A DNA stretch of 64,000 nt. Source: Shimia sp. GTDB taxonomy: Bacteria; Pseudomonadota; Alphaproteobacteria; Rhodobacterales; Rhodobacteraceae. This document shows positions 18,462 through 25,993 of the stretch, in pieces. The notes beneath the pieces are model-generated. The model did not search any database. It saw nothing but the letters and a program-made list of their open reading frames with translations, and was not told the origin of the DNA. The stretch is taken from NCBI GenBank assembly GCA_024224295.1, contig JAAENN010000140.1, positions 21,587 through 85,586 on the forward strand, read 5' to 3'. The position numbers and the translations under genes are program-made. The stretch's first letter is position 1. Every line of letters begins with the position of its first letter.

Positions 18462-18564
18462 AGCGCTTGGATAGCCGCGACAGGGTGTCCTGACAAGCGC
18501 TGTGGTCTTGACATCTTGCCGCTGTTGCCAGACCACGAGGGCGCAACACAGGAAGGACATGGGC

Positions 18565-19602
18565 ATGGCCGAAAAGACGATCTTGCGGGCGCTGGCGGGC
18601 GAAACACTTGAAACCCCACCAATCTGGATGATGCGCCAGGCGGGTCGCTATTTGCCGGAATACCGCGCCACACGTGCGCAGGCCGGAGACTTTCTAAGTC
18701 TTTGCTACAACAGCAAATTGGCTGCTGAGGTGACGCTTCAGCCGATCCGCCGGTATGGGTTTGACGCGTCGATCCTGTTTGCGGATATCCTGTTGCTGCC
18801 GCAAGCGTTGGGTGCGGATTTGTGGTTTGTGACCGGGGAAGGGCCTCGGCTGTCCACCATTGAAACACAGGCGGATTTTGACAAGCTTAACGCGGCGAGC
18901 GCGATCCATGAGACGCTGAACCCGGTTTATGAAACCGTGCGAATCCTGCGCCGTGAGTTGCCCAAAGAGACCACATTGATTGGCTTTGCGGGCGCGCCTT
19001 GGACAGTGGCAACCTATATGGTTGCTGGTCGCGGTACGCCGGATCAGGGGCCAGCGCATAAGTTGAAAGACGAAAACCCAGAAGTCTTTGATCAGATCAT
19101 CAACATTCTGATCGAGGGCACCGTGGATTACCTGTCCAAACAGATCGAGGCAGGGGCCGAGGTGGTCAAGCTGTTTGACAGCTGGGCCGGCTCGCTGAAG
19201 GGCGCGGATTTTGATCGGTATGCCCTTGAACCCGCAAAGAAAATCATTTCTGAGCTTAAGGCTCGTCACCCGGATGTGCCGGTGATTGCCTTCCCACGTG
19301 GGGCAGGAGAGCGCTATGTCGGCTTTGCCAAGGCGACGGGTGCAGACTGTGTCGCGCTGGATGATGGTGTGACGCCGGAATGGGCGGCTGCGAATGTGCA
19401 GGTGGATGGCTGTGTTCAGGGGAACCTGAAGTCGAGCCATATGGTCACTGGCGGGCAAGATCTCGTTGATGAGACCCGCAAGATTGTTGAGGCTCTTGGT
19501 AAGGGGCCGCATATCTTCAATCTGGGCCACGGAATCACGCCGGATGCGGATCCGGAGAATGTGCAGCTGATGATTGATACGGTGCGCAACGGGGGGCATT
19601 AA
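18565..19602 (+). CDS. hemE: Uroporphyrinogen decarboxylase
   Basis: Removes four carboxyl groups from uroporphyrinogen III to give coproporphyrinogen III, the substrate of hemF and hemN. 345 residues. The N-terminal signature [11 protein letters not shown] is intact, and [13 protein letters not shown] is the second family motif. ATGs exist at 18559 and 18565; GGAAGG at 18551 is better spaced for 18565. Divergent from hemC across about 100 bp, an arrangement common in alphaproteobacteria. Confidence 0.96.
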   Translation: MAEKTILRALAGETLETPPIWMMRQAGRYLPEYRATRAQAGDFLSLCYNSKLAAEVTLQPIRRYGFDASILFADILLLPQALGADLWFVTGEGPRLSTIETQADFDKLNAASAIHETLNPVYETVRILRRELPKETTLIGFAGAPWTVATYMVAGRGTPDQGPAHKLKDENPEVFDQIINILIEGTVDYLSKQIEAGAEVVKLFDSWAGSLKGADFDRYALEPAKKIISELKARHPDVPVIAFPRGAGERYVGFAKATGADCVALDDGVTPEWAAANVQVDGCVQGNLKSSHMVTGGQDLVDETRKIVEALGKGPHIFNLGHGITPDADPENVQLMIDTVRNGGH

Positions 19603-19614
19603 CCCCTGATTTTG

Positions 19615-19636
19615 ACGTCGGTATCACGTCGGTATT
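19615..19636 (+). repeat. Two tandem copies of an 11-bp unit
   Basis: ACGTCGGTATC is followed at once by ACGTCGGTATT, between the hemE stop and the racemase stop. It is too short to be a mobile element. No function is evident. Confidence 0.6.
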
Positions 19637-19680
19637 ACGACTGTTTTGCGGAGGTGCGCCATTGGCGCGCCTCTGTTGCG

Positions 19681-20775
19681 TTAAGGGACCGCGCGTTGCG
19701 TGCTTTCGAGTTCCGACAGGATCTCGGCTGTGTGTTGACCGCGTCTTGGGGCTGGTTTGATGTCTGCTGGACGCCCGTCAAAGCGAGGGGCAGGGGCCGC
19801 TTGCAGGTTGCCATCGGTGTGATGCCAGACATGGCGCGCCGACATATGGGCCGCGTTGGCGCTATCTTCCGGGGAAAGTACCACGGCGACGCAGGCGTCA
19901 GAACCCGCAAACAGGTCATCCCAGTGCAGGCGCGGTTCGCGCACAAAGATGTCGGTCAGGCGGGCGGTGAGTTTGGGCCAGAGCGTGCGGTCGTGTTGTT
20001 TGGCAAATTCCGAGTCGTCTGAGAGGGCAAGCTTTTCGAGGAAGGCGGCGTAGAATTGTGGCTCGAGCGCCTGCACGGAGACATAGCCGCCATCTGCGCA
20101 GACGTAGCTGCGGGACCAGTGCGGGCCGTCGAGCAGGCTGTGACCACGCTCTATCGATAGGCCGCCGGCTTGGCGCAGGGCCATGAGGAGTGTCATCATG
20201 TGGGCAGAGCCATCCACAATGGCGGCGTCTACCACCGTACCTTTGCCCGTGGCTTGCGCGTTCAGGATTCCAGAGAGAATGCCTACGGTGAGGTAAAGCG
20301 CGCCACCACCAATGTCGCCCACAAGCGTGGCGGGCGTGATCGGGGGGGAGCCGGGTTCCGAGGCGTACCAGAGCGCGCCGGATTGGGCGATGTAGTTGAG
20401 GTCGTGACCGGCGGTTTCTGCGCGAGGCCCGGTTTGGCCCCACCCCGTCATGCGGCCATAGACCAAACGCGGATTGGTTGCGTGGCAATCGGCCGGACCG
20501 AGACCAAGGCGTTCCATGACACCGGGGCGGAAGCCTTCGATCAGCGCATCTGCGGTTGCGATGAGCTTTTTCGCAATAGCGAGGTCATCCGGGTTTTTGA
20601 GGTCCAAGGCGATGGAGCGTTTACCACGGTCGAGCACGGATTGGTCTGCGGTGATGGACCCGCCGCCCTTGCGGTGGATGGTGATCACATCCGCGCCCAA
20701 ATCGGCGAGGTGCATGGCGGCAAAGGGCCCGGGGCCAAGGCCTTCGATTTCGATGATGCGGATGCCGTTGAGCAT
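19681..20775 (-). CDS. CaiB/BaiF CoA-transferase family, probable alpha-methylacyl-CoA racemase
   Basis: Likely interconverts the (2R)- and (2S)-2-methylacyl-CoA epimers, so that branched chains can enter beta-oxidation, which acts on the S form. 364 residues. The start LNGIRIIEIEGLGPGPF and DRGKRSIALDLK are family III CoA-transferase landmarks. AGHDLNYIA holds the Asp that is catalytic in known racemases, and GRMTGWGQTGP precedes it. The racemase call is favoured over a CoA-transferase by the GHDxNY motif and by the acyl-CoA neighbours. Last gene of the minus-strand cluster. Confidence 0.85.
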   Translation of the reverse strand: MLNGIRIIEIEGLGPGPFAAMHLADLGADVITIHRKGGGSITADQSVLDRGKRSIALDLKNPDDLAIAKKLIATADALIEGFRPGVMERLGLGPADCHATNPRLVYGRMTGWGQTGPRAETAGHDLNYIAQSGALWYASEPGSPPITPATLVGDIGGGALYLTVGILSGILNAQATGKGTVVDAAIVDGSAHMMTLLMALRQAGGLSIERGHSLLDGPHWSRSYVCADGGYVSVQALEPQFYAAFLEKLALSDDSEFAKQHDRTLWPKLTARLTDIFVREPRLHWDDLFAGSDACVAVVLSPEDSANAAHMSARHVWHHTDGNLQAAPAPRFDGRPADIKPAPRRGQHTAEILSELESTQRAVP

Positions 20776-20828
20776 GATGGTGCCTTCCTTGTCCCCACTG
20801 TTTGTCGCCTAGGGCCGCGGTCGACCCT

Positions 20829-20851
20829 GGGAGGGAGAAAAGCGCCCTCCC
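20829..20851 (-). terminator. Possible hairpin after the SDR gene
   Basis: GGGAGGG and CCCTCCC pair around nine bases in the 122-bp gap between the SDR and racemase genes. There is no T-run, so it may be an intercistronic processing or stability element rather than a terminator. Confidence 0.35.
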
Positions 20852-20897
20852 GTGGGGAGGGGCGGGCGCGGCCCGAGCTTGCGCCCGAGCCATAAGA

Positions 20898-21722
20898 TTA
20901 CAGTCCGTTCAGACCGCCGCCGACTGTGAGCACTTGAGCGGACACATAATTGCTTTCGGGGCAGCACATTAAGTAAACGCCGTCCGCCGCTTCTTCCGGT
21001 GTGCCGGGGCGGCCGAGTGGCACCATGGCAGCAAAACCACCTGCAACTTTGGTTGGGATGCCGATGCCCACTGTGTTGCCATCCACAGTGATGGATTTTT
21101 TGTCATCCGTGGCCTCGGTCAGGCGGGTTTCGATGTAACCAAAGGCGACGCAGTTCACGTTGACCTTGTAGCGGCCCCATTCTTTGGCCAGCGATTTGGT
21201 CAGGCCCAGCACCGCGGATTTGGCGGAAGAGTAGTTGGCCTGGCCAACGTTGCCGCCTGTGCCCGCAATCGACGAGATGTTCACCACCTTGCGGAAAACT
21301 TCGCGACCTTCTTCGGCTTCTTGTTTGGCGCGGCCCTTGATGAAGCCTGATGCGGCGCGCAGGATTTGGAAGGGGGCTTTCACGTGCACATCCATCATGG
21401 CGTCAAACTGATCGTCCGTCATGTGGCCAATCAGGCTGTCCCAAGTGTAGCCCGCGTTGTTGACGATGATGTCGATGGCGTTCCATTTTTCGACACCCGC
21501 GCCGATGAAGCGTTCGGCAAAGCCGTCTTCGGTGACGGAGCCGACCACGGCGATGGCGTTGCCACCTGCGGCGGTGATGTCGTCGACCACGGCTTGGGCG
21601 GGGGCTTCCTCGAGGTCGTTGAGCACGATGTTGGCGCCTTCAGCAGCAAGCTTTAAGGCGACCGCGCGGCCGATGCCGTTGCCTGCGCCGGTGATGTAGG
21701 CGGTTTTTCCGGTGAGTTTCAT
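20898..21722 (-). CDS. Short-chain dehydrogenase, probable 3-hydroxyacyl-CoA dehydrogenase
   Basis: NAD(P)-dependent SDR, 274 residues, with all classical motifs: TGAGNGIGRAVA (about 11-22), NNAGYTWDS (about 92) and YSSAKSAV (YxxxK, about 170). The C-terminus VLTVGGGLNGL is FabG-like. In this cluster the expected step is oxidation of a 3-hydroxyacyl-CoA to the 3-keto form. It starts 10 bp after the acyl-CoA dehydrogenase stop (21733), so it is in the same operon. An FabG role in synthesis is the alternative, but the neighbours argue for degradation. Confidence 0.88.
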   Translation of the reverse strand: MKLTGKTAYITGAGNGIGRAVALKLAAEGANIVLNDLEEAPAQAVVDDITAAGGNAIAVVGSVTEDGFAERFIGAGVEKWNAIDIIVNNAGYTWDSLIGHMTDDQFDAMMDVHVKAPFQILRAASGFIKGRAKQEAEEGREVFRKVVNISSIAGTGGNVGQANYSSAKSAVLGLTKSLAKEWGRYKVNVNCVAFGYIETRLTEATDDKKSITVDGNTVGIGIPTKVAGGFAAMVPLGRPGTPEEAADGVYLMCCPESNYVSAQVLTVGGGLNGL

Positions 21723-21732
21723 TTGGCGGTCC

Positions 21733-22881
21733 TCAGTCGATGTCCAGCGAGCGGGCGATCACTTCTTTCATGATCTCGTTAGTGCCGCCGTAGATTTTCT
21801 GTACTCGCGCGTCGGTGTAGAGTTCCGAAATCGGATATTCGGACATGTAGCCGTAGCCGCCGTGTAGCTGCAGACATTCGTCCACGATTTCGCATTGAGT
21901 CTGCGTGCCCCACCATTTCGCCATCGCGGCTTTTTCTGCGGTGAGCTGCTCGGCCTCAAGTTCGGTCAGGCAGGTGTCACAGAAAGAGGCAAGCAGTTCG
22001 ATTTTAGTGGCGCATTCGGCGAGTTTGAAACGGGTGTTTTGGAAGTCCATCACGCGTTTGCCGAAGGCTTTGCGCTCTTTCACGTAAGCGAGCGTGTGCT
22101 CAAGTGCGCATTGGGACGCGCCAAGGGCCATGTAGCCGAGGATCAGGCGTTCCCAGGGGAGTTGTTTCATCAATTGGATGAACCCCTGGCCTTCTTCTGT
22201 GCCAATCAGGTTGGTCAGAGGGACCCGCACGTCGGTGAAGCTGAGCTCTGCCGTGTCGTTGCGCTTCATGCCCATCTTCTTGAGGCAGCGGCCCACAGCG
22301 AAGCCTTCGAGGCCTTCGGTTTCCACCACAATCAGGCTCACGCCGCGGCCTTTGGCGGTGGGGTCGGTTTTGGCGACGAGCAGGATCAGGTCAGCGGAGC
22401 CGCCGTTGGTGATGAAGGTTTTGGAGCCGTTGATGAGATACTCGTTGCCGTCACGGATGGCGGTGGTTTTCACCGCTTGCAGATCGGAGCCGGTACCGGG
22501 TTCGGTCATGGCGATGGCGGCGATTTTGTCCCCTGAAGAGAGGTCTGGCAGCCAGCGGGCCTTTTGCTCATCAGTGCCAAATGCGGTGATGTAATGCGCG
22601 GCGATGTTGTGCACGGAGACGCCCCAACCGCTGTCGCCCGCTTTGGTTTGTTCCAGAAAGGTCACCGCGTCGAAGTGGCGCGACAGGCCAAGGCCGCTGT
22701 GCTCTTCAGGAAAGGTTGCGCCGAGGATGCCAAGCTCGCCTGCCTTTTTCCAAAGAGATTTAGGGATGACACCGGCTTCAGTCCAGGCGTCTTTGTTGGG
22801 GGTGACCTCTTCGTCAAAGAAGCGTTTGACAGTGTCGGCGAAGGCTAGGTGGTCTTCGTTCATCCACATGTGATTGGGCAT
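21733..22881 (-). CDS. Acyl-CoA dehydrogenase
   Basis: FAD enzyme introducing the alpha-beta double bond in acyl-CoA, 382 residues of the usual three-domain fold. Landmarks: AMTEPGTGSDLQAVKT (flavin-binding loop, about 122-137), NGSKTFITNG, LHGGYGYMSEYPI, and the C-terminal KIYGGTNEIMKEVIARSLD, whose Glu is the catalytic base in most family members. Substrate length is not predictable. In the cluster it would act after the racemase on a branched chain. Confidence 0.93.
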   Translation of the reverse strand: MPNHMWMNEDHLAFADTVKRFFDEEVTPNKDAWTEAGVIPKSLWKKAGELGILGATFPEEHSGLGLSRHFDAVTFLEQTKAGDSGWGVSVHNIAAHYITAFGTDEQKARWLPDLSSGDKIAAIAMTEPGTGSDLQAVKTTAIRDGNEYLINGSKTFITNGGSADLILLVAKTDPTAKGRGVSLIVVETEGLEGFAVGRCLKKMGMKRNDTAELSFTDVRVPLTNLIGTEEGQGFIQLMKQLPWERLILGYMALGASQCALEHTLAYVKERKAFGKRVMDFQNTRFKLAECATKIELLASFCDTCLTELEAEQLTAEKAAMAKWWGTQTQCEIVDECLQLHGGYGYMSEYPISELYTDARVQKIYGGTNEIMKEVIARSLDID

Positions 22882-22901
22882 GGGGTAATCCTATTGTGAG
22901 T

Positions 22902-23321
22902 TTAGGGCGTGCCGCAGATTTTGGCTTCGCCGCGCAGGGTTTGAGTGCCGTCATCGATATGAGCGGCGAGCTTCACGGTGAGCAGGACGCGGCCGTGCTC
23001 TTCATGGCGGTCCACGACGGTACCGGAGCAGGTGAGTGTGGCCCCAACGGGCGTGATCGCGGTGAAGCGGGTTGAGAGGGCGCGCATGCGGTCTTGGCCT
23101 GCCCAGTCTGTCGCAAGGCGCCCCAGTTGCGCCATGGACAACATGCCGTGGGCAAAGACGTCGTCCATGCCGGCGTTTTTGGCAAAGTCCAGATCGATAT
23201 GGATCGGGTTGTGATCGCCGGAGGTACCCGCGTAAAGCGCCAATGTGGTGCGGGAAATTGGTCCGAAGGTGAGTTCAGGAAGTGGATCGCCGACTTTGGC
23301 ATTGGTTGGTGTGACGGTCAT
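22902..23321 (-). CDS. MaoC-type dehydratase subunit, catalytic
   Basis: Hot-dog fold protein (139 residues) expected to hydrate enoyl-CoA. The R-hydratase active site is seen in SGDHNPIHID (about 33-42), giving the Asp-His pair. GMLSMAQLGR is the family helix after it. The adjacent upstream gene encodes a partner hot-dog protein that lacks the pair, so the two probably form a heteromer, as HadAB or ChsH1-ChsH2 do. Its start is 12 bp after the end of that gene. Confidence 0.88.
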   Translation of the reverse strand: MTVTPTNAKVGDPLPELTFGPISRTTLALYAGTSGDHNPIHIDLDFAKNAGMDDVFAHGMLSMAQLGRLATDWAGQDRMRALSTRFTAITPVGATLTCSGTVVDRHEEHGRVLLTVKLAAHIDDGTQTLRGEAKICGTP

Positions 23322-23333
23322 GATGTCTTTCCC

Positions 23334-23801
23334 TCAGCCCAGACGGTGAATGATGCCGCGAGTGGCCTCAACCAAGAGGCCGCGCATGGGGTGGGTGATG
23401 CGGGTGGTGATGTGGGCGATTTCCAGTTTGCCACCTTTGGCGTCGGTGAAATCTGTCACTTCGTTTTCGACGGTCACCACATCTCCGGCAAACATCGGGT
23501 CGTGGTAGGTGTAGGCCTCGGTGCCATGCAGCAGGACGCGCAGGTCGCCGTTGATCAGTTCCAGAATGTCGGGCAAACCTTTGCGCCGCGCGATCTGGTC
23601 GGCAAAGGTGCCAACCACCACCGCGTAGGTGGCTGGAGCTAGGATGTCTGGGTGGCCTGCGGCCTGTGCGGCCTCGGGGTCGAGGTAGACTGGATCGCTT
23701 TCGCCGATGGTTTCGGAAAAAAACGCGAGTGGGCCGCGTTCCAGCGTGACCTCAATAGGTGGTGTCACATGACCTTTGGTGGATCGGTTGAAGATGCCCA
23801 T
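23334..23801 (-). CDS. MaoC-like (FAS1-type dehydratase) subunit, non-catalytic
   Basis: Hot-dog protein (155 residues) resembling the N-terminal MaoC dehydratase family (PF13452 type). At the place of the catalytic Asp-His pair it reads SDPVYLDPE, so the His is missing. The hot-dog helix ILAPATYAVVVG is present. It probably shapes the acyl-binding tunnel of the heteromeric hydratase formed with the next gene. It starts 5 bp after the thiolase stop. Confidence 0.85.
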   Translation of the reverse strand: MGIFNRSTKGHVTPPIEVTLERGPLAFFSETIGESDPVYLDPEAAQAAGHPDILAPATYAVVVGTFADQIARRKGLPDILELINGDLRVLLHGTEAYTYHDPMFAGDVVTVENEVTDFTDAKGGKLEIAHITTRITHPMRGLLVEATRGIIHRLG

Positions 23802-23806
23802 GTGGA

Positions 23807-24991
23807 TTATGCCGCTTGATATAGGGTTACGACGCAGGCGCCGCCGAGGCCGAGGTTATGTTGGAGGGCTGTCTTTGCTCCGTCAACTTGGCGGGCGTCG
23901 GCAGTGCCGCGCAGCTGATGGGTTAGTTCGTAACATTGGGCGAGGCCTGTGGCACCCAGCGGGTGGCCTTTGGAGAGCAGGCCACCGGAGGGGTTGGTGA
24001 CAAACTTACCGCCATAGGTGTTGTCGCCGTCGGCAATGAACTTTTGCGCTGTGCCTTCCGGTGTGAGGCCGAGGCCTTCGTAGGTGATGAGTTCGTTGTG
24101 GGCGAAGCAGTCGTGTAACTCGACCACGTCGACATCGTCGATGGAAATGCCGGAAGCTTCCTGCACCTGTTTTGCGGCGGCGGCGGTCATGTCGTAGCCA
24201 ACCACTTGCATCATGTCCTGCGCCTCGAACGTGGAGGCGTAGTCGGTGGTCATGGATTGGGCTTTGATTTTCACGGTGGTGTCGATGCCGTGTTTGGCGG
24301 CAAAAGCCTCAGAGCAGAGAATGGCCGCGGCCCCGCCGCAGGTGGGCGGGCAGGCCATAAGGCGGGTCATCACGCCGTCCCACATCACCGGGGCGGCGAG
24401 GACTTCTTCGGTTGTGACTTCCGTCGCAAACAGGGCAAGAGGGTTTTTGGTGGCGTGGCGAGAGGCCTTGGCGCGGATCTTGGCAAAGTCTGCCAGTTCG
24501 GTGCCATACTTCTCCATGTGTGATTTGCCTGCACCGCCGAAGTAACGCAAAGCAAGCGGCACTTCGGCGTGGCCCACAAGTGTGTCGCAGGCATTGTCAA
24601 AGTCATCAAACGGTGTGGGGCGGTCGGTCCAATGGCTGGTCAGTGCGCCGCGTTGCATTTGTTCAAATCCAACTGCAAGGACACAGTCGACCATACCACT
24701 TTCGATGGCTTGACGGGCCATGTAGAGCGCGGTGGAGCCAGTGGAGCAGTTGTTATTCACATTGATGATGGGAATGCCGGACATGCCCACATGGTAAAGG
24801 GCTTTTTGACCACAGGTACTGTCGCCATAGACGTAGCCAGCATAGGCTTGTTGCACGTCTTTGTAGCTCAGACCGGCATCTTTCAACGCGGCCTGCACGG
24901 CGGCGGCGCCCATTTGATCATAGCTGTCTGATGCGCCTGGTTTGGCAAACTTGATCATGCCGACGCCGGCAACAATGGTCTCTGTGCTCAT
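23807..24991 (-). CDS. SCP2/lipid-transfer-type thiolase
   Basis: Probable 3-ketoacyl-CoA thiolase of the SCPx-like class, 394 residues, completing the round by releasing acetyl- or propionyl-CoA. NNNCSTGSTALYMARQ (about 85-100) has the nucleophilic Cys. HDCFAHNELITYEGLGL marks the lipid-transfer class. KGHPLGATG and GGACVV near the end supply the His and second Cys. Because both cysteines are kept, it looks like a true thiolase rather than an Ltp2-type aldolase. The longest frame starts at 25126; the ATG at 24989-24991 fits the family. First gene of the operon, divergent from the LysR gene. Confidence 0.9.
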   Translation of the reverse strand: MSTETIVAGVGMIKFAKPGASDSYDQMGAAAVQAALKDAGLSYKDVQQAYAGYVYGDSTCGQKALYHVGMSGIPIINVNNNCSTGSTALYMARQAIESGMVDCVLAVGFEQMQRGALTSHWTDRPTPFDDFDNACDTLVGHAEVPLALRYFGGAGKSHMEKYGTELADFAKIRAKASRHATKNPLALFATEVTTEEVLAAPVMWDGVMTRLMACPPTCGGAAAILCSEAFAAKHGIDTTVKIKAQSMTTDYASTFEAQDMMQVVGYDMTAAAAKQVQEASGISIDDVDVVELHDCFAHNELITYEGLGLTPEGTAQKFIADGDNTYGGKFVTNPSGGLLSKGHPLGATGLAQCYELTHQLRGTADARQVDGAKTALQHNLGLGGACVVTLYQAA

Positions 24992-25081
24992 GTGAATATC
25001 TCCTCGCTTGCACGAAGTATCGGATTGACGGAGATATCTTGCAAATTCAATATTCGATATAGGTATTCTTTGGAGGAATGG

Positions 25082-25990
25082 ATGAACCTGACCAAGCTGC
25101 GTTATGTGGTTGCCGTGGATCGTCAAGGCGCGATCTCAGCCGCGGCGCGTGCACTAAATGTCACGCAATCTGCGGTGACAAAGGCGGTCGCCGATGTGGA
25201 GCAGGACGTGGGCGCAGCGTTGTTTGAGCGTCATGCGCGGGGCGTGACGGCCACTGCGGAGGGGCGCGGGTTTATTGATCGTGCCGCGCGGATTCTGGCG
25301 GATGTAGATCAGCTGGTTGCGGATGTGGATGAAGGGCGGCAGACGCGGGAGCAGGTTTTGCGGATTGGTGTGTCACCCAGCTCCATGGAAGGGCTAATGA
25401 GTCGTGCGATCTGGGCTTTGGTGGGAGCGCATCCGGAGGTGCGCATTCATTTGCGAGGAGCCCCGTTTGAGACGGCGGTGCAGTTGTTTCGGCAGGGTGA
25501 TTTGGATGCATTGATTGGTCCGTCGCGGCCGTTGATGGCGGAGGCCGGGGTGCGTTGTGATCCGCTACCGCCGCTTAACGCGTTGTTTTTTGTTCGGCGC
25601 GGGCATCCCCTGGTGGGGCGCCCGGTGAATGGTGAGGACTTGGCCGGTTTGCCATTGATTGTGCCGGAGCCAAGCGGCCCGTATGCGGAACCAATCCAGC
25701 ATTTGGTACAGGCGGGAGAGGTCGACCCGATGCGGCGGCTGCACATTATGCCAAGCTTTACCATGGCCGCAGGTGTCATTGAGCGTAGTGAGGCGGTGGG
25801 CGTGGTGGTGGACAGCTATGCCCAGAGTCGCCAGTTTCGAAGCCGCTTTGAGATATTGGAATTCCCACAGCAGACATCTTTGCCAATGGCGGTGGCCTAC
25901 CGCAGCGGCGGCCAGCGGGGACGGGCGCTTGGCTGGTTTTTGAAGGCGGTACAGGAGTTTCCGCCGACCTTGGGAGCGGAGATGCCCTAG
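25082..25990 (+). CDS. LysR-family regulator of the acyl-CoA cluster
   Basis: 302-residue LysR regulator. The N-terminal winged helix contains AISAAARALNVTQSAVTKAV (about 19-38), and the co-inducer domain occupies about 90-295. The open frame begins at 24992, but the ATG at 25082 has GGAGGA close upstream and gives the typical LysR N-terminus. It diverges from the thiolase-to-racemase operon across 90 bp, the usual arrangement for a LysR gene and its target. The inducer is likely an intermediate of the pathway, by inference only. Confidence 0.92.
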   Translation: MNLTKLRYVVAVDRQGAISAAARALNVTQSAVTKAVADVEQDVGAALFERHARGVTATAEGRGFIDRAARILADVDQLVADVDEGRQTREQVLRIGVSPSSMEGLMSRAIWALVGAHPEVRIHLRGAPFETAVQLFRQGDLDALIGPSRPLMAEAGVRCDPLPPLNALFFVRRGHPLVGRPVNGEDLAGLPLIVPEPSGPYAEPIQHLVQAGEVDPMRRLHIMPSFTMAAGVIERSEAVGVVVDSYAQSRQFRSRFEILEFPQQTSLPMAVAYRSGGQRGRALGWFLKAVQEFPPTLGAEMP

Positions 25991-25993
25991 GGG

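Noticed and set aside
23807-24991. Ltp2-type steroid side-chain aldolase
   Set aside because: The thiolase nucleophile Cys (NNNCSTGS) and the second Cys (GGACVV) are kept, so a thiolase is more likely than the retro-aldolase.
24992-25081. Extended N-terminus of the LysR regulator
   Set aside because: The extra 30 codons run through the promoter gap facing the thiolase gene, and a ribosome site with an ATG at 25082 gives the standard LysR start.
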